The position numbers and the translations under genes are program-made. Below the pieces are notes generated by a model. It was not told the origin of the DNA and made no database searches. It was given only the letters and a program-made list of their open reading frames with translations. Source: UBA946 sp031550725 (lineage in GTDB: Bacteria > Bacillota > Clostridia > Oscillospirales > Ruminococcaceae). From it: 36,708 nt of DNA. The stretch lies in the NCBI GenBank assembly GCA_031550725.1, contig JAVBOH010000010.1, positions 1 to 36,708 on the forward strand, written 5' to 3'. Positions 24,354-32,366 of this stretch are shown here, piece by piece. Each line of letters begins with the position of its first letter. Position 1 is the first letter of the stretch.

Positions 24354-24908
24354 TTATAACGGTAGAATATTTTTACCAAATTCACCGTTGATAACCTGAG
24401 CAGTTGAACTGTAAACAGCGGATAATCCACAGAATATACCAACCCAGCCTGCAATATGTGTGATGGTTTCATTTTGTGTGAAATCGCCAAGAGAGAGCAA
24501 GATGAAAAGTAATGCAAGTGTTAAAAATACAATCTGAGTTGCTTTGTTATGTTTTAATGTAGCAATGAACATCATGAGTGTGAAGATACCCCATAACAGA
24601 AGATAAAATCCCATTGAAACGTTATCAGCGGCAGCACCAAACGGAGTTTGCCAAATGAATATCAATGACCACCAAAAACAGCCATAAGCTGTAAAAGCAG
24701 TTGCTCCGAATGTGTTTCCTGCTTTAAATTCCATAATGCCTGCAATGATTTGTGCAAGTCCGCCAAGAGCGAACCCCATTGAAATGATTACCACAGAAAG
24801 TGGGATAATATCTGCATTATGCAGATTAAGAAGAATAGTTGTCATGCCAAATCCAAGCAGTCCGAGAGGTGATGGATTTGCAATTTTTTTTGTGTTTTCA
24901 GTTGACAT
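24354..24908 (-). CDS. satP: GPR1/FUN34/YaaH-family acetate/succinate transporter
   Basis: A 184-residue protein with six membrane segments and the family hallmark NPSPLGLLGFG at residues 11-21. Homologues (SatP/YaaH in E. coli) are channels or proton-linked carriers for acetate and succinate. GFALGGLAQIIAGIMEFKAGNTFGATAF and FWWSLIFI are typical of the family. It is on the minus strand after the DUF975 gene (about 40-base gap) and may be cotranscribed with it. Acetate is a fermentation product of such bacteria, so either export or uptake is plausible. AAAGGAAAT lies upstream of the ATG. Confidence 0.92.
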   Translation of the reverse strand: MSTENTKKIANPSPLGLLGFGMTTILLNLHNADIIPLSVVIISMGFALGGLAQIIAGIMEFKAGNTFGATAFTAYGCFWWSLIFIWQTPFGAAADNVSMGFYLLLWGIFTLMMFIATLKHNKATQIVFLTLALLFILLSLGDFTQNETITHIAGWVGIFCGLSAVYSSTAQVINGEFGKNILPL

Positions 24909-24948
24909 AAACTAATAAATTTCCTTTCGTGTGTGCAGTACACATTAA

Positions 24949-25614
24949 TTAATAATCGCCATTTTTTAAAGAATAACCATATAATTCGCTTTCGGAAATT
25001 TTTCCAGATGAAATAGCAACAGCTTTTAGTTCCTCATATGCAAATGCATTTGCTGCCATCTGATATGGCTGAACATATACGATATTCAAAATACCTAATG
25101 TTAATCCGCCTAACAAATTCCAGCCAAGAAAGCTTAAATCAAGGTAAAATAGCTGACCTTTGTATCCATCTGTCATAATCATGCTTAATTCAATGCAGCG
25201 TGATGCAGGGATATTCGGATTTTCAGCTTTGATATACTCAGTCATTCTGTATGAATATGATTTTATAATACCTGGAACATAAAAGAGCAGGCTCCACAGG
25301 AATACATATAATCCCCTTAAAGGCAGCGTTCCGATATAGGACATATAATTTGAGCTGAAACCTATGAATAGTTCACCGACTGGATGTTTTTCTGCATAAA
25401 TTGCATTTCTGAACCATACTGCATATCCTAGTTCCAATGGTATCAAAACGAAAATTGATACCGCTAATGTTCCTACATATGGAATCATTGAACTGACTAA
25501 GCTTGCGCCATAAATGATGCCAATGTATGCAAGCGTTACAAGTATGGCATTTCCTTTGTTAACATCGTAAAATGTCCTTGCATTAGACTTTATTCTAGCA
25601 TGATCGTAATACAT
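24949..25614 (-). CDS. DUF975 family membrane protein
   Basis: A 221-residue protein with about five membrane segments and the DUF975 signature YRMTEYIKAENPNIPASRCIELS, then GYKGQLFYLDLSFLGWNLLGGLTLGILNIVYVQPYQMAA. The function of the family is not known. It sits 11 bases after the argF stop codon, on the same strand, so it may be the last-but-one gene of the arginine transcript or just follow it. AAGGAGAA precedes the ATG. The gene at 9864-10727 is a distant relative. Confidence 0.85.
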   Translation of the reverse strand: MYYDHARIKSNARTFYDVNKGNAILVTLAYIGIIYGASLVSSMIPYVGTLAVSIFVLIPLELGYAVWFRNAIYAEKHPVGELFIGFSSNYMSYIGTLPLRGLYVFLWSLLFYVPGIIKSYSYRMTEYIKAENPNIPASRCIELSMIMTDGYKGQLFYLDLSFLGWNLLGGLTLGILNIVYVQPYQMAANAFAYEELKAVAISSGKISESELYGYSLKNGDY

Positions 25615-25625
25615 AATAATTCTCC

Positions 25626-26528
25626 TTATGCCATCAGCTTAACCATAACCGCCTTTTGTGCATGAAGACGATTTTCAGCTTCCTCGAAAATTTCGTTAGC
25701 GTGTTCTTCAAGTACCTTAGCTGTGATTTCTTCTTCACGATGAGCAGGCAAACAGTGCTGAACCATAGCATCAGGCTTTGCAACGGACATAATCTCATCA
25801 TTAATCTGATAACCCTTAAATGCAATCTTGCGCTTTTCAGATTCACCTTCCTGACCCATTGATGCCCAAACGTCAGTGATAACAACATCAGCATTTTTTG
25901 CAGCAGTCATTGGTTCATCAGTTAGCTCAAAACAGTCATATCCCTTAGCAAATTCAAGCACTTCATCAGCAGGACGATATCCTTCAGGACAAGCAACAGA
26001 AACAGCCATACCAACCTTTAAGCAGCCAACAATAAGTGAATTACACATATTGTTGCCATCACCGATATAACACATTTTCAAGCCATCAAACTGTCCTTTA
26101 AACTCACGGATAGTCATAAGGTCAGCAAGAATTTGACAAGGATGTGAGAAATCAGTAAGTCCGTTGATTACAGGAATACCGCCGAATTCAGCCAAATCCT
26201 CAACTTCCTTTTGCTCAAATGTACGAATCATAATACCATCTAGGTAACGAGCAAGAACACGAGCAGTATCCTGAACAGGCTCACCACGACCAATCTGCAA
26301 GTCATTAGATGAAAGGAACAAAGGGTGGCCTCCAAGCTGATTCATGCCAACTTCAAAGGATACACGAGTACGTGTTGAGGCTTTCTGGAAAATCATACCC
26401 AAGGACTTACCCTTAAGATGTGGATGTGGAATATTGTGCTTTAGCTCATATTTTAGCTGGTCTGCTAGGTTTAGTATGTCGATAATTTCCTCTTTGGAAA
26501 GGTCGAGCATTTTTAGTAAATGTTTCAT
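25626..26528 (-). CDS. argF: Ornithine carbamoyltransferase
   Basis: A 300-residue enzyme joining ornithine and carbamoyl phosphate to citrulline. The carbamoyl-phosphate loop STRTR is at residues 51-55, followed by HPCQILADLMT, and the catalytic HCLPAHREEEIT loop with its Cys near residue 258. Ornithine-binding DVWASMGQE is present. AGGAGG lies nine bases before the ATG. It is the last biosynthetic gene of the minus-strand arg cluster and follows the membrane/TPR-like gene by 21 bases. A catabolic (arcB) role is unlikely in this context. Confidence 0.95.
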   Translation of the reverse strand: MKHLLKMLDLSKEEIIDILNLADQLKYELKHNIPHPHLKGKSLGMIFQKASTRTRVSFEVGMNQLGGHPLFLSSNDLQIGRGEPVQDTARVLARYLDGIMIRTFEQKEVEDLAEFGGIPVINGLTDFSHPCQILADLMTIREFKGQFDGLKMCYIGDGNNMCNSLIVGCLKVGMAVSVACPEGYRPADEVLEFAKGYDCFELTDEPMTAAKNADVVITDVWASMGQEGESEKRKIAFKGYQINDEIMSVAKPDAMVQHCLPAHREEEITAKVLEEHANEIFEEAENRLHAQKAVMVKLMA

Positions 26529-26549
26529 TTGTAATATATCCTCCTAAAA

Positions 26550-27419
26550 TTAATTTTGTTGTGTAAATTCATTTATACGCTTGTTTACATCATCGCACAT
26601 TTTATTAATCATATCTCTATGAATGTCATTTTCACAATATCCATATGCTAAATTAAGCCAGTGCTGTTCTTCATCGGATTTATTAAGAATTTTATATGCC
26701 AAAGCTTTATCACAAGCAATAACAATTTTGAGTTCGTTGTTATCATAATCCGATACCTTATCAAGTGCTTTTAAAACATTTATACCATCAAGAAATTTGA
26801 GATGATATTCTGCGAGTAAACATCTAATCTGTGTGCCCTGTTCCTCCGCATCGATAAACTCATTCAAAAGCTCGTGGTAGTCCTCATAAATAAGCTTAGC
26901 ACTATTAAGGTCATCAATGAATAAAAGTGCACCCAAATAATTAATTACATAAGAAACTCTTAGCATTTTATCAGAAACAGACCATTTGACTCCTTTATTA
27001 TTTTCAGTATCATAAAGCTTTAAATATTTTATTGCTTCCTTTGGATTAGCTTTTGATATATAGTAGGTTGAAAGCAAATAAATAATTTCATTTTTCTTAC
27101 CAGTACTAATATCAGAATTAAAATCACTAACAAGCACATTTATTGTTTCATTTGATAATGTGTTTGTTTCATTTAACTCAATATAGTATTTATAATACTT
27201 ATTTGCACCTGTTAAAATAGAAATTTTAAAGCTTATATAATAAAATGCAACAGATAAAAACAATGCGAGCGGCACATGAATAATATAAACCATAATTTTT
27301 ATCATTGAATCTGTATCAGAATATCTGAATGCAAATTTAGTGATTATAAAAAGTAAAAGGTAAAATACAATCCACCAAACTATAATTGCCTGAAAACGAG
27401 CAAGTGTCCTTTTTTTCAT
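26550..27419 (-). CDS. Membrane protein with TPR-like helical domain, unknown, in arg operon
   Basis: About 289 residues from the ATG at 27417-27419, supported by an AAAGGAG site. Two membrane segments near the start (about 8-32 and 45-72) are followed by about 200 residues of helical repeats that look TPR-like (YLLSTYYISKANPKEAIKYLKLYD, ALAYKILNKSDEEQHWLNLAYGYC). It lies in the arg cluster between argD and argF, where no arginine enzyme of this kind is known. It may be a regulator, a scaffold or an accidental inclusion. No family recognised. Confidence 0.72.
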   Translation of the reverse strand: MKKRTLARFQAIIVWWIVFYLLLFIITKFAFRYSDTDSMIKIMVYIIHVPLALFLSVAFYYISFKISILTGANKYYKYYIELNETNTLSNETINVLVSDFNSDISTGKKNEIIYLLSTYYISKANPKEAIKYLKLYDTENNKGVKWSVSDKMLRVSYVINYLGALLFIDDLNSAKLIYEDYHELLNEFIDAEEQGTQIRCLLAEYHLKFLDGINVLKALDKVSDYDNNELKIVIACDKALAYKILNKSDEEQHWLNLAYGYCENDIHRDMINKMCDDVNKRINEFTQQN

Positions 27420-27458
27420 ATGTGACACTCCTTTTGTCATAAATAATACGTACTTAGT

Positions 27459-27479
27459 AATTCCGTTTTTAACGGAATT
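27459..27479 (-). repeat. Hairpin between argD and the TPR-like gene
   Basis: AATTCCGTT (27459-27467) and AACGGAATT (27471-27479) form a perfect 9-bp stem around three bases. There is no T-run on the minus strand, so it is more likely an mRNA processing or stabilising element than a full terminator. Confidence 0.5.
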
Positions 27480-27487
27480 AAATAATT

Positions 27488-28657
27488 TTATGCTAAAATA
27501 TCCGCTAATATTTTCATTCCCTTATCAATTTCATCATAAGTGATATTAAGAGGTGGCAGCATACGCAGCTTTGTTTTAGCAGTCAGCATAAGAAGTCCGT
27601 TATCAAGACAAGCCTTGCATATTTCAGAAGCGTTCTTAGTTTTAAGACGAATGCCAATCATAAGACCTAAGCCGTCAACACCATCAACCTCAGGAATTTC
27701 CATAAGCTTATTTTTGATGTATTCACCCTTTTTGCAAACCTCTGCAAGAAATTCTTCGTCACCTGCTTTGCTAAGAACAACATTACCTCCAGCACAAGCC
27801 AAAGGATTTCCACCAAAAGTAGAGCCATGTGTGCTAGGACCTAAAATGTTTGCACATTTTTCATTTGCAAGGCAAGCACCAATTGGAACACCGCCTGCAA
27901 GACCCTTTGCAAGAGTTGTAATGTCAGGCAGAACGCCATATTGCTTTGAAGTCAGAAGTGTACCCGTACGTCCGATACCAGTTTGAACTTCATCAGCAAT
28001 GGTAAGGATATCCTTTTCCTTTGCAAGTTCAAAAATTGCATTAACAAAGTCCTTATTAAGTGGAACAACACCACCCTCACCCTGTACAAATTCAAACATA
28101 ATAGCACATACACTATCGTCAATTTTAGACTTTAAGTCGTCAATATTGTTAGCCTCGGCATTGATGAAGCCTTCTGTAAACGGGAAGAAATAATTATGGA
28201 AAACATCCTGTCCTGTTGCAGAAAGTGTAGTCAGAGTTCTGCCATGAAAGCTGTTCACAAGAGTGATAATGTTGTAACGTTTAATATCCTTGCCATACTT
28301 ATCAAATGAATATTTACGAGCAAGCTTAATTGCACATTCATTTGCTTCAGCACCAGAATTACCGAAAAACAATTTGGAGTATCCTGTTTTTTCACAAAGT
28401 TTTGCAGCAAAATCAGCTTGAACTTTTGTATAGTAGTAGTTAGATGTATGCTGAATAGATTTTGCCTGATTACAAATAGCATCAACCCATTCATCGTTGC
28501 AAAACCCTAACGAATTGACACCAATTCCACTTCCAAAATCAATATATTCCTTGCCGTTTTCAGAAGTTGCAGTACGTCCTGTACCATTTTCAAGTACAAG
28601 GTCATAACGACCGTATGTACCCATAACATGTTCGTTAAATTTTTCTATGGTTGACAT
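27488..28657 (-). CDS. argD: Acetylornithine aminotransferase
   Basis: About 389 residues from the ATG at 28655-28657, nine bases after an AAAGGG site; the ATG nine bases earlier is directly adjacent to that site and less likely. It is a class-III PLP-dependent aminotransferase: GSGIGVNSLGF, SGAEANECAIKLARKYS, SFHGRTLTTLSATGQ, IADEVQTGIGRTG and the PLP-lysine in TTLAKGLAGGVPIGA. It converts N-acetylglutamate semialdehyde to N-acetylornithine. Position between argB and argF supports the arginine role over other class-III aminotransferases. Confidence 0.94.
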   Translation of the reverse strand: MSTIEKFNEHVMGTYGRYDLVLENGTGRTATSENGKEYIDFGSGIGVNSLGFCNDEWVDAICNQAKSIQHTSNYYYTKVQADFAAKLCEKTGYSKLFFGNSGAEANECAIKLARKYSFDKYGKDIKRYNIITLVNSFHGRTLTTLSATGQDVFHNYFFPFTEGFINAEANNIDDLKSKIDDSVCAIMFEFVQGEGGVVPLNKDFVNAIFELAKEKDILTIADEVQTGIGRTGTLLTSKQYGVLPDITTLAKGLAGGVPIGACLANEKCANILGPSTHGSTFGGNPLACAGGNVVLSKAGDEEFLAEVCKKGEYIKNKLMEIPEVDGVDGLGLMIGIRLKTKNASEICKACLDNGLLMLTAKTKLRMLPPLNITYDEIDKGMKILADILA

Positions 28658-28689
28658 GAAAGTCATCCCTTTCTGTATTTTTATGTGTG

Positions 28690-28714
28690 TAGGGACACCA
28701 TAAATGGTGTCCGC
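28690..28714. repeat. REP-like hairpin between argB and argD
   Basis: GGACACCAT (28693-28701) and ATGGTGTCC (28704-28712) with a 2-base loop, starting GTAGGG like the repeat at 29721. A second small hairpin (GACGAC...GTCGCC, near 28770-28785) follows. This looks like a decayed or related copy of that dispersed repeat. Confidence 0.5.
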
Positions 28715-28807
28715 TAAATATTATGATTTCTCGGATAATCGTATCCATAAATAATTATATTAAATCCTCGACGACAAAGTCGCCTTATATAAATCACCAA
28801 ATAAAGT

Positions 28808-29668
28808 TTACATAAACTGTGTACCAATACCCTGACTTGAAAGCAGTTCAATAAGAATTGAATGCGGCACACGACCATCGATAATACAAGTCCTGTGCAC
28901 TCCACGCCTGACAGCCTCCACACAGCAGTCAATCTTAGGTATCATTCCGCCAGAAATAATGCCCTGACGTTTCATGAACGGAACATCACTTACATTAACG
29001 GAAGTGATAAGCGTGGAATCATCATCCTTATCCTTAAGAAGTCCTACAATATCGGTCATTAGTATAAGCTTTTCAGCACCAAGCTCAGCAGCAATTCTAG
29101 CCGCTGCAGTGTCAGCATTAATGTTGTACGACTGTCCTTGCTCATCACAAGCAACTGTTGCGATAACAGGAATATAACCATCAGAAAGTGCATCTAAAAT
29201 TGGCTTTGTGTCAACATCAATAATCTCACCAACGAAACCAAGGTCAACTTCACTTTCCATTTTATGCGCAGTTAACATCTGACCGTCAATACCGCAAAGT
29301 CCTAAAGCCTTGCCTTTATGCTGTGTAAGGTGGGAAACAAGTTCCTTGTTAACCTTGCCAGAAAGCACCATCTGAACAATTTCAACAGTAGCAGCATCAG
29401 TGTAGCGAAGTCCGTTTATAAACTTACTTTCGATACCGACTCTGTCAAGCATATCGTTGATTTCAGGTCCGCCGCCATGAACTAGAACAACTTTAATGCC
29501 AACGAGTGAAAGCAAAACGATATCACTCATTACAGCATTTTTTAGCTCCTCATTAGTCATAGCATTTCCGCCGTATTTAACAACAACGATTTTATCATAG
29601 TATCGCTGAATATATGGAAGTGCATCAATAAGCACTTGTGAGCGCATTTTATTTTCTATCTGATCCAT
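28808..29668 (-). CDS. argB: N-acetylglutamate kinase
   Basis: About 286 residues from the ATG at 29666-29668, with a GGGAG site nine bases upstream; the longer frame to 29710 has no such site. Features: KYGGNAM nucleotide-binding loop, LVHGGGPEI, INADTAAARIAAELGAEKLILMTD, and the C-terminal GGMIPKIDCCVEAVRRGVHRTCIIDGR motif. It phosphorylates N-acetylglutamate. The long N-terminal extension of arginine-feedback-regulated forms (about 25 residues with NVLSEALPYI) is present as QVLIDALPYIQRYY, so arginine inhibition is likely. Confidence 0.95.
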   Translation of the reverse strand: MDQIENKMRSQVLIDALPYIQRYYDKIVVVKYGGNAMTNEELKNAVMSDIVLLSLVGIKVVLVHGGGPEINDMLDRVGIESKFINGLRYTDAATVEIVQMVLSGKVNKELVSHLTQHKGKALGLCGIDGQMLTAHKMESEVDLGFVGEIIDVDTKPILDALSDGYIPVIATVACDEQGQSYNINADTAAARIAAELGAEKLILMTDIVGLLKDKDDDSTLITSVNVSDVPFMKRQGIISGGMIPKIDCCVEAVRRGVHRTCIIDGRVPHSILIELLSSQGIGTQFM

Positions 29669-29720
29669 TTTATTTATCTCCCTATTAAATCTACATATCA
29701 AGTATGTCAATACAGATATT

Positions 29721-29812
29721 TTGTAGGGGCGATGCGTCGCAACGTTTTAATCGCCCGTAAATTATTCGTATGCAGCGGGCGATGCGCCACAGCGTTATAG
29801 TCGCCCCTACAA
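29721..29812. repeat. 92-bp MITE/REP-like repeat between argJ and argB
   Basis: Perfect 12-bp terminal inverted repeats TTGTAGGGGCGA (29721-29732) and TCGCCCCTACAA (29801-29812). Inside are two similar units of about 30 bases, each starting GGGCGATGCG and ending TCGCCC (29727-29756 and 29777-29806), each able to fold as a hairpin. It is GC-rich in an AT-rich genome. No coding capacity. It resembles dispersed palindromic repeats seen in many Firmicutes. Confidence 0.8.
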
Positions 29813-29845
29813 TTGAATATTTAATAATACATTATACATTATAAA

Positions 29846-31078
29846 TTACGAACGATAATCCCCATTAATTTTAACATAATCATATGTCAAGTCACAACCC
29901 CAAGCCGTTGCAGAAACATCACCCTGATTTAGATTAACTATAATAACAATATCATCAGCTGAAAGAACAACACTTGCAGTTTCTTCAGAAAATTCTACAC
30001 CAGCACCATTTTCACATACATGGATAGAGCCCTTTTCAGAGGAAATAGTAACATCAACTTTGTTAATATCAAATTCTGCTTTTGCATAACCAACAGCACA
30101 TAAAATACGTCCCCAGTTTGCATCCTCACCAAACATAGCACACTTAAATAGTGGAGAACAAATTACACTCTTTGCAACGGTAATTGCAGTATTAAGATCA
30201 GATGCATTTTCGCATACACATTCAAGTAGCTTTGTTGCACCCTCGCCATCTTTAGCAAGCATTTTTGTCATGTCACGCATAACAACGAACAATGCATTTT
30301 TGAATGTATCAAATTCTGTACCCTCGGATGTAATTTCGGCATTCTGAGCCATGCCATTAGCCATAACAGAAACCATGTCGTTTGTTGAAGTATCGCCGTC
30401 AATTGACAGGCAGTTATATGTAATAACAACGATTTCATCCAAAGCTTTCTGCAGCATTTCGGACGAAATTGCCGCATCAGTTGTGATAAAATTAAGTGTA
30501 GTAGCCATGTTAGGATGTATCATACCAGAGCCTTTAGCCATGCCACCTAAATGACATACCTTACCGCCAATAGTAAACTCAACAGCAACTTCTTTTCTAA
30601 CAGTATCAGTAGTCATAATCGCAGTTGCAGCCATCTCATTGCCAGTGTATGAAAGTGCATCTGCAAGCGGCTTTATGCCTTTTTCAATTGGTTCAATTGG
30701 TAAAATCTGTCCGATAACGCCTGTTGAGGCAACGATAACCTGTTCAGGTGCAATATGAAGAACATCACCTGCTAGCTTACACATTGCATATGCTTTTTCT
30801 TCGCCGTCAGGGTTGCAAGTGTTTGCATTTTTCGAGTTTACAATAACAGCTTGTGCTTTATTTCCAGTCTTAGCAAGGTTAGCCTTTGTAACTAGAATTG
30901 GCGCACCCTTAACTTTATTAGTTGTATATACAGCCGCTGCATTGCAAACAACATCAGATACAACCATACCTAAATCAAATTTTTTATTATCAGCATGCTT
31001 GATACCGCAGTAAATACCGCTTGCCTTAAAACCCTTAGCGGCACAAACTCCGCCTTCAATATATTTTGTGTTTTCCAT
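29846..31078 (-). CDS. argJ: Bifunctional ornithine acetyltransferase / N-acetylglutamate synthase
   Basis: About 410 residues from the ATG at 31076-31078 (AAAGGT upstream; an ATG nine bases earlier is too near that site). The self-cleavage motif GMIHPNMATTLNF (Thr nucleophile after Ala) splits the proenzyme into alpha and beta chains. KGFKASGIYCGIK and AVIVNSKNANTC near the start and GEDANWGRILCAVGYA near the end are family signatures. It moves the acetyl group from acetylornithine to glutamate, making the pathway cyclic. Whether it is mono- or bifunctional cannot be told; no argA is in the window. Confidence 0.95.
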   Translation of the reverse strand: MENTKYIEGGVCAAKGFKASGIYCGIKHADNKKFDLGMVVSDVVCNAAAVYTTNKVKGAPILVTKANLAKTGNKAQAVIVNSKNANTCNPDGEEKAYAMCKLAGDVLHIAPEQVIVASTGVIGQILPIEPIEKGIKPLADALSYTGNEMAATAIMTTDTVRKEVAVEFTIGGKVCHLGGMAKGSGMIHPNMATTLNFITTDAAISSEMLQKALDEIVVITYNCLSIDGDTSTNDMVSVMANGMAQNAEITSEGTEFDTFKNALFVVMRDMTKMLAKDGEGATKLLECVCENASDLNTAITVAKSVICSPLFKCAMFGEDANWGRILCAVGYAKAEFDINKVDVTISSEKGSIHVCENGAGVEFSEETASVVLSADDIVIIVNLNQGDVSATAWGCDLTYDYVKINGDYRS

Positions 31079-31105
31079 TATAAACATAACCTTTCAAAGT
31101 TAAAA

Positions 31106-32053
31106 TCAAAGTAAACCAGTAGTTTCATCAATACCCATCATGATATTCATACACTGAACAGCCGCTCCAGATGCACCCTTGCCTAAGTTATCAAGTCTTG
31201 CGCAAACTGTGAAATGGTCGTCAGCACCAAAAACAAATATCTGCATGAGATTAGTATTTTTCAATGTATTAGCCGCAAGGAAACCATTTTCAAGAACACC
31301 TTCACCCATCAAAGGCATAACTTTGATGAAATTCTGATTTGCATAATGCTCTTCAAATAAAGCGTGAATTGACTGTGGTGTAACCTTTTTTGCACAAGTT
31401 CTTGAGTGGAATGGGATTGAAACAATCATACCATTATAATAATTATCAACAATAGGGTTGAAAATCGGAGGATAGGAAAGCTCTGAAATCGCCATCATTT
31501 CCTTTATATGCTTATGCTGTTTGCCCAATGAATAATATCTAGGGGAGTTAAATTCATCAGGCTTGTTATCGCCCTCATAAATTGCAATTGCACCCTTTCC
31601 TGAACCTGAATATCCCGAAACTGCATTGCAGAATACAGGATGATATGGCTGGATAAGCTTATCTTTCACGATAGGATACATAATTGCGTTAAATCCGCTT
31701 GCATAACAACCAGGCACAGCAACTCTCTTTGAATTCTTAATCTTTGCACGAAATTCAGCAGAAAGTTCAGGCAAGCCATATGCCCAAGCAGGATTTGTTC
31801 TGTGCGCTGTTGATGCATCAATAATCTTTGTATTAGGATTTTCAACTAAAGAAACAGACTCAATTGCCGCTTCATCAGGCAGGCAAAGGAATGTATAATC
31901 AGACTCATCTATAAGTCTTTTTCTCTCAATTGTACTTTTTCTCAAAGCTTCATCTATCTTAATCAGTTCGATATCATTTCTTCCCTCAAGTCTTTCAATG
32001 ATACGCAAACCGGTTGTACCTTCCTGACCATCAACAAAAACCTTATATGCCAT
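31106..32053 (-). CDS. argC: N-acetyl-gamma-glutamyl-phosphate reductase (short type)
   Basis: A 315-residue enzyme of the short AGPR class: KVFVDGQEGTTGLRI NADP-binding start, FLCLPDEAAIE, IIDASTAHRT, and the catalytic Cys in VPGCYASGF, with His near the end of the active-site set (IPFHSRTC). It reduces acetylglutamyl phosphate to the semialdehyde. First gene of argC-argJ-argB-argD-x-argF on the minus strand; the gap to argJ is 27 bases. AAAGGTAGG precedes its ATG. Confidence 0.94.
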   Translation of the reverse strand: MAYKVFVDGQEGTTGLRIIERLEGRNDIELIKIDEALRKSTIERKRLIDESDYTFLCLPDEAAIESVSLVENPNTKIIDASTAHRTNPAWAYGLPELSAEFRAKIKNSKRVAVPGCYASGFNAIMYPIVKDKLIQPYHPVFCNAVSGYSGSGKGAIAIYEGDNKPDEFNSPRYYSLGKQHKHIKEMMAISELSYPPIFNPIVDNYYNGMIVSIPFHSRTCAKKVTPQSIHALFEEHYANQNFIKVMPLMGEGVLENGFLAANTLKNTNLMQIFVFGADDHFTVCARLDNLGKGASGAAVQCMNIMMGIDETTGLL

Positions 32054-32194
32054 TTTTATGACCTACCTTTCACTAATAACATGATGTTTGAAATTCAAAC
32101 TTCCCCCATACGACTTACGTTAAAAAACACGTTTCCAAATTAATAATCTAATTATACACGTCATATATGAACATTTATGTAAAAATAAATAAAT

Positions 32195-32284
32195 ATTTTA
32201 GAAACAACTGCATAAACTGTGCAAATATGCGTTATAATATTCTGAATATACAATTAATATTGCATAATTAGAATAAATATGCAA
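32195..32284 (-). promoter_or_regulatory. Candidate arg promoter with ARG-box-like operator
   Basis: On the minus strand TTGCAC (32219-32224), 18 bases, TAAAAT (32195-32200) is a possible promoter. Upstream, GAATAAATATGCAA (32271-32284) matches the core of the ArgR/AhrC consensus (CATGAATAAAAATKCAAK) at most positions, and CTGAATATACAATT near 32252 resembles a half-site. An alternative -10 (TATAAT) lies near 32147. The remaining 140 bases to argC show no further feature. Confidence 0.35.
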
Positions 32285-32291
32285 AAAAGAA

Positions 32292-32327
32292 AGCTGTTGT
32301 ACGCCAATTAAAAAGGCGTCAACAGCT
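32292..32327 (-). terminator. Terminator of the first CAP-domain gene
   Basis: AGCTGTTG-T-ACGCC (32292-32305) pairs with GGCGT-CAACAGCT (32315-32327) around a 9-base loop. The tail on the minus strand is TTTCTTTTTT. It isolates the CAP gene from the arg operon. Confidence 0.9.
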
Positions 32328-32366
32328 AAAATAAATTTATACGTATATTCAAATCAAAAAATCAAA

